A stretch of 64,000 bases of DNA from Varroa destructor. Its lineage: Eukaryota > Arthropoda > Arachnida > Mesostigmata > Varroidae. Position 1 is the first letter of the stretch, and every line of letters starts with the position of its first letter. Under the pieces are notes generated by a model. The model did not search any database and had not been told where the DNA came from. It worked only from the letters and a program-made list of their open reading frames with translations. This document shows positions 60,676 through 64,000 of this stretch, piece after piece. A program made the translations under genes and the position numbers. The stretch covers positions 27,153,341 to 27,217,340 of the forward strand of contig NW_019211456.1 of assembly GCF_002443255.2 (NCBI RefSeq), read 5' to 3'.

Positions 60676-63600
60676 AATGAAAACGGTGTCGTACGATGTG
60701 ACGTGAGAATATGAATAGGCGGCAAGCTTCAGATGAAAAGAGAGAGGCACACCGGAGTTCCTGGTTTGCGTAGTGCTTGTAGGAGCAAAGCCAAGCATGA
60801 GCGTAAGTGGTGCCCCCACTGGATGGTATGACCGAGTGACGGGATAGTACAGCAGGACGTCCAAGTCTGAGTTGGCCATATGAAAGCGGGTTTGGTGTAA
60901 GCTTAAGGTTAAGCAGCCACGACCTCGGCCTGGTCTGACCCAGTCGGGCCCAAACAAACCCAATCTAGCTTAGCTGAACCGAATATCGATATTCGACCTC
61001 TAGTACCAATCTACGGTGTCTCCTGCTCCATTTTTAACATGGCACCTGCGCATCTGTTCGTTGTCATAGTTGTTATTTCGTTCTATGATTAGTTCGTTTG
61101 TGATGCTGTGATCATGGTGATGATGGCGATGATGTCCGATTAGCACATGGTGGTATGTTGTGTATAAATCTAGTATCGTATGGTGGTGCCTGGTGCTTTT
61201 TGGTGTTCTGTTTTCATAAGTTACTTTCCGTGCCTTCTTATTCTCGTAAGCATCGACATCATCTTTGTAGCTGAGACGTACAACATACTTGCCTCGCATG
61301 AACCGAACCTACCGGCTTTCAACAGTGAGCAGATAAGCAACTGCTGTGAGTCAACGGAGCGTCACTTTCTTCGACGTAGTCCGCAGCAAACGTGTTCGTC
61401 AAATATATCAAACTAAACCGCACAGCCTGCGGAGGGGTAGGTGGTAGGAACCGCATCGAAATCAGGAACGACGCAATCGCCATTCCCTTTGCGATTCCCT
61501 GTCCTTTTACTTTTGTCACCTACTGTGTCGGCCACTATCCATGGCAGGACGATAGGCTATCGGAAACCGCCTTGGACCGTTCTCAGAAAAATGTGACTCG
61601 TTTTTTGTTGTACTGCTGATGACAGTGGTGATGGCGGAACGCTTCGGCCGCCTGCATCGACTAATTTGACTGGAAGGACAGCACCGTTAACCTTGGTTAT
61701 TTGTAACGTTTACCGTGATTGGGTGGCAACCGAGACTCAACGGCCATGGATAATAGAGTTGGATGGAGTAGTTACATAGCTCAAGTTGCACAGCGCTGAT
61801 GGTAATCCAGACCTGAACTGAATTTTACACCAATATGTTCCATATTTGAGAATCGGTACCATAAGCCTGTAAGCTTGTTGGAGGATGCTTTACATTATTA
61901 GAAGAAGTAAAGGTAAAGCAAGATCAAAGAGCGATGACGTTCTAGATCTATGGCCTTTTCTTCGTCGTCAGGCGACCCGTTAAATACCTAACAAAACTAA
62001 CGGCTCTGCTATGGGGAGCCGGAGAGAGTCACACTAATGGAATAGCGGCAGGCCTTTGGGACCGTAGTAATTGTGCATTTTTACGCTGTCTCACATACCT
62101 TAAATGTGTAAAATGTCGAAGTGCCGCTCACTGTAATAGCAATGGATTAGCGGATAGAGGTTAGGACTCCCTTCGATTTTCCAAAGTGTACCACAGGTTC
62201 GTGTACATTTTGAATTTGAGTTAAACTGAGAAGTACTGAAAGTAGCGTCCGTCGTTAGTCACAGCCTCAAGTCAAATCAGAATTTATTCAAACCTGCCGA
62301 TAGCCGACGAGGTAATCGAAAACGAGTAGGCTCCTGTTAGTTAATGGGCATGCTTCACGCGGATGCGACTGGTTACAGATGAAGTTGGATAAAAACTTTA
62401 TAGTTAGCCGTTCGACCTGTTTAGGTACTGAAACTGTACGGGATCAAGCAGCCGCAACTCGAGACGTAAGATAAGCCGACAAAACCGAAGGCGATTTGAC
62501 CATCCCGTGCATCAGCGACAACGGTACAAATGCGTTCTCCGTCAAATAAAATAGAGCATCGGCAACGGTCAGTGAGTTGTTCCAACAGTTTAATGCCATC
62601 TCCTTCAGTCTCTGACAATGTGACGATCGCAAAATGTGCTGCTGTCTTATGCTAATTGAGTGCTGTGTACTCTATTTATTAATAATGCGGTAGCGTTCCC
62701 GTGAATTGCTTGTGTATCGATCGCGCATTACGGTATGCCACCTTCAACCTATGCTTCTAATGTATGCTATCTACGAGTCCGCCTTTCAATGCCATCGTTC
62801 ACACTGTTCGGTGATTTGCGTGCGTGCGCATGTACGCGCGTGACGCATATTTACGCATATATATATGTATGCCTATACAACAAAAGCACCATCAAAATAC
62901 AGTGCTACCGGCCAATTCTAAACAATATCGACGACAATAATGACAGGAATACACGTACAACGCCTTTTCGCAACACTGGGCTCAAGACTCTGCCTGATCG
63001 CTTTTGCCGTCGTTGGCATTAGCGCTTTTATTTTCAAAGACTGTGACAGTAAAAGCGGCAGCTGCGGATAGCTGCTGGCGGTCGACCGCGTCGCGTGGTC
63101 GGGTCCGTCGTAGAGAGCAAGTAAAACGAATGCAGTTGCACCAGCACGTCACCTTTAAGGCAATCATTAGATGAGTAGGGCGCCTTGTCGCCACATTCAA
63201 TATACATTGATATTCGTGTGATGACCGATGGATGCGTGTTTGTGTGATTGTTTTTTCTCTGGTGAATATTGTGCTGGAAGTGCTTTTTTATTTATTAGTC
63301 CGTGTGTGAATGGACTAAAATATCATATGGCGACGATTTGTTGTGATCATTACGGTATCTGTCCTCAGATGCCCGCAACGATAGAGAGGGCGGTGACGGA
63401 ATACAATTCTGATTGACGCCAACGGCAGGCGACGAGACGGCAAGGCGAGTGGGTGCCAGAATAACCTAACCTTCCGATCTCCACCGACCGAAGCTCTAGT
63501 CGGTGTATCGATGTTAGTCTTCTTCATTCTTCGCTGGCTCTGTTACTACAGAAACTGCTCACCTCTGTGTTGATGACAATTTGAACTGTTATGGTTCGTG

Positions 63601-64000
63601 GTCTGTCGCCGTTCAAGCTTCTAATGTTTATTAAGTTATTTTACTGGGCCACTGCGATCGGGTGGGGATTCGTAGACATATGCAAATTGTGTATTCGATG
63701 GTCTAGCTGTATGCCTATGTATTACAAATCGGTCACTTATATGTACATATATTTTTTTCGGCGGCACACATAGTAATAAGTCTCTCAGGATAAAAATAGA
63801 ATGTAAATAAATATTGTAACATTGAGCCAGAGAAGAGCTACAGAGTATTACAAATTACCAAGAAAATACTACCCAAGCAATATAAACTATAGAAACGCTA
63901 GCTATCCGATCTTTTCAAGGTGGCCTTTTTGCCAAGGGTCATATCGTGCGTTCGATATGATTCTGGAATATGTGTGGTCGCTGTCGAGAGTGTACGCTCG
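60674..64000. other. No gene recognised; moderate GC, probably intronic
   Basis: No reading frame above about 100 codons has recognisable content. If the gene inferred to begin near 57 kb exists, this would be its first large intron. Short dinucleotide runs occur (for example near 62858-62870), with nothing else structured. Confidence 0.4.

Noticed and set aside
1..64000. CRISPR arrays, operons, phage or toxin cassettes
   Set aside because: No regularly spaced direct repeats and no prokaryotic gene organisation. Intron-containing genes show a eukaryotic nuclear genome.

Overview
This is a eukaryotic nuclear window with AT-rich intergenic DNA, short GT-AG introns, TA microsatellites and one 100-N scaffold gap. 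Gene content (a Pelle/IRAK1-type death-domain kinase, an MFSD6-type transporter and the nucleolar scaffold URB1/Npa1) points to an arthropod. Divergence and compact gene structure make a mite or tick (Acari) my best guess, but this is inference. Only three genes can be supported as protein coding. I rebuilt all three exon by exon from splice sites, reading phase and family resemblance, because most exons do not stand out as single ORFs.

Layout: 1-9.7 kb has no recognisable gene, but holds a GC-richer island at 4.4-6.5 kb and a compound (TA)n(AG)n microsatellite at 8.74-8.81 kb. 9.74-14.15 kb (minus) is an MFSD6-like major facilitator of 7 coding exons and 783 aa, with a possible 5'UTR exon at 15.05 kb. 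15.1-29.7 kb is a gene desert with one 17-bp perfect hairpin and one aromatic-rich small ORF. 29.76-40.66 kb (minus) is URB1, 17 coding exons and about 2030 aa; its last 86-nt exon lies on the far side of the scaffold gap. 40.66-43.83 kb is the region between URB1 and the divergent next gene and contains an inverted pair of CRE-type palindromes. 43.83-52.52 kb (plus) is a Pelle/IRAK1-type kinase of 11 coding exons and 885 aa, with a long Q/S/T/N-rich tail. 52.8-55 kb is AT-rich and gene-free. 55-64 kb is GC-richer, full of CAG/CTG triplets, with no long plausible ORF. It looks like the promoter and long 5'UTR exon(s) of a plus-strand gene whose coding part would lie beyond the window.

The three genes do not form a pathway: one is membrane transport or receptor-like, one is 60S ribosome assembly, and one is Toll signalling. 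I found no CRISPR array, viral cassette, intact transposon or clearly novel multi-gene system. The most distinctive observations are the divergent MFSD6-like protein, a 21-bp perfect intronic foldback in URB1, the structure of the Pelle homologue (non-RD catalytic loop, 305-residue low-complexity tail, 2.9-kb intron holding a 184-codon ORF), and the triplet-rich leader region at the right end.
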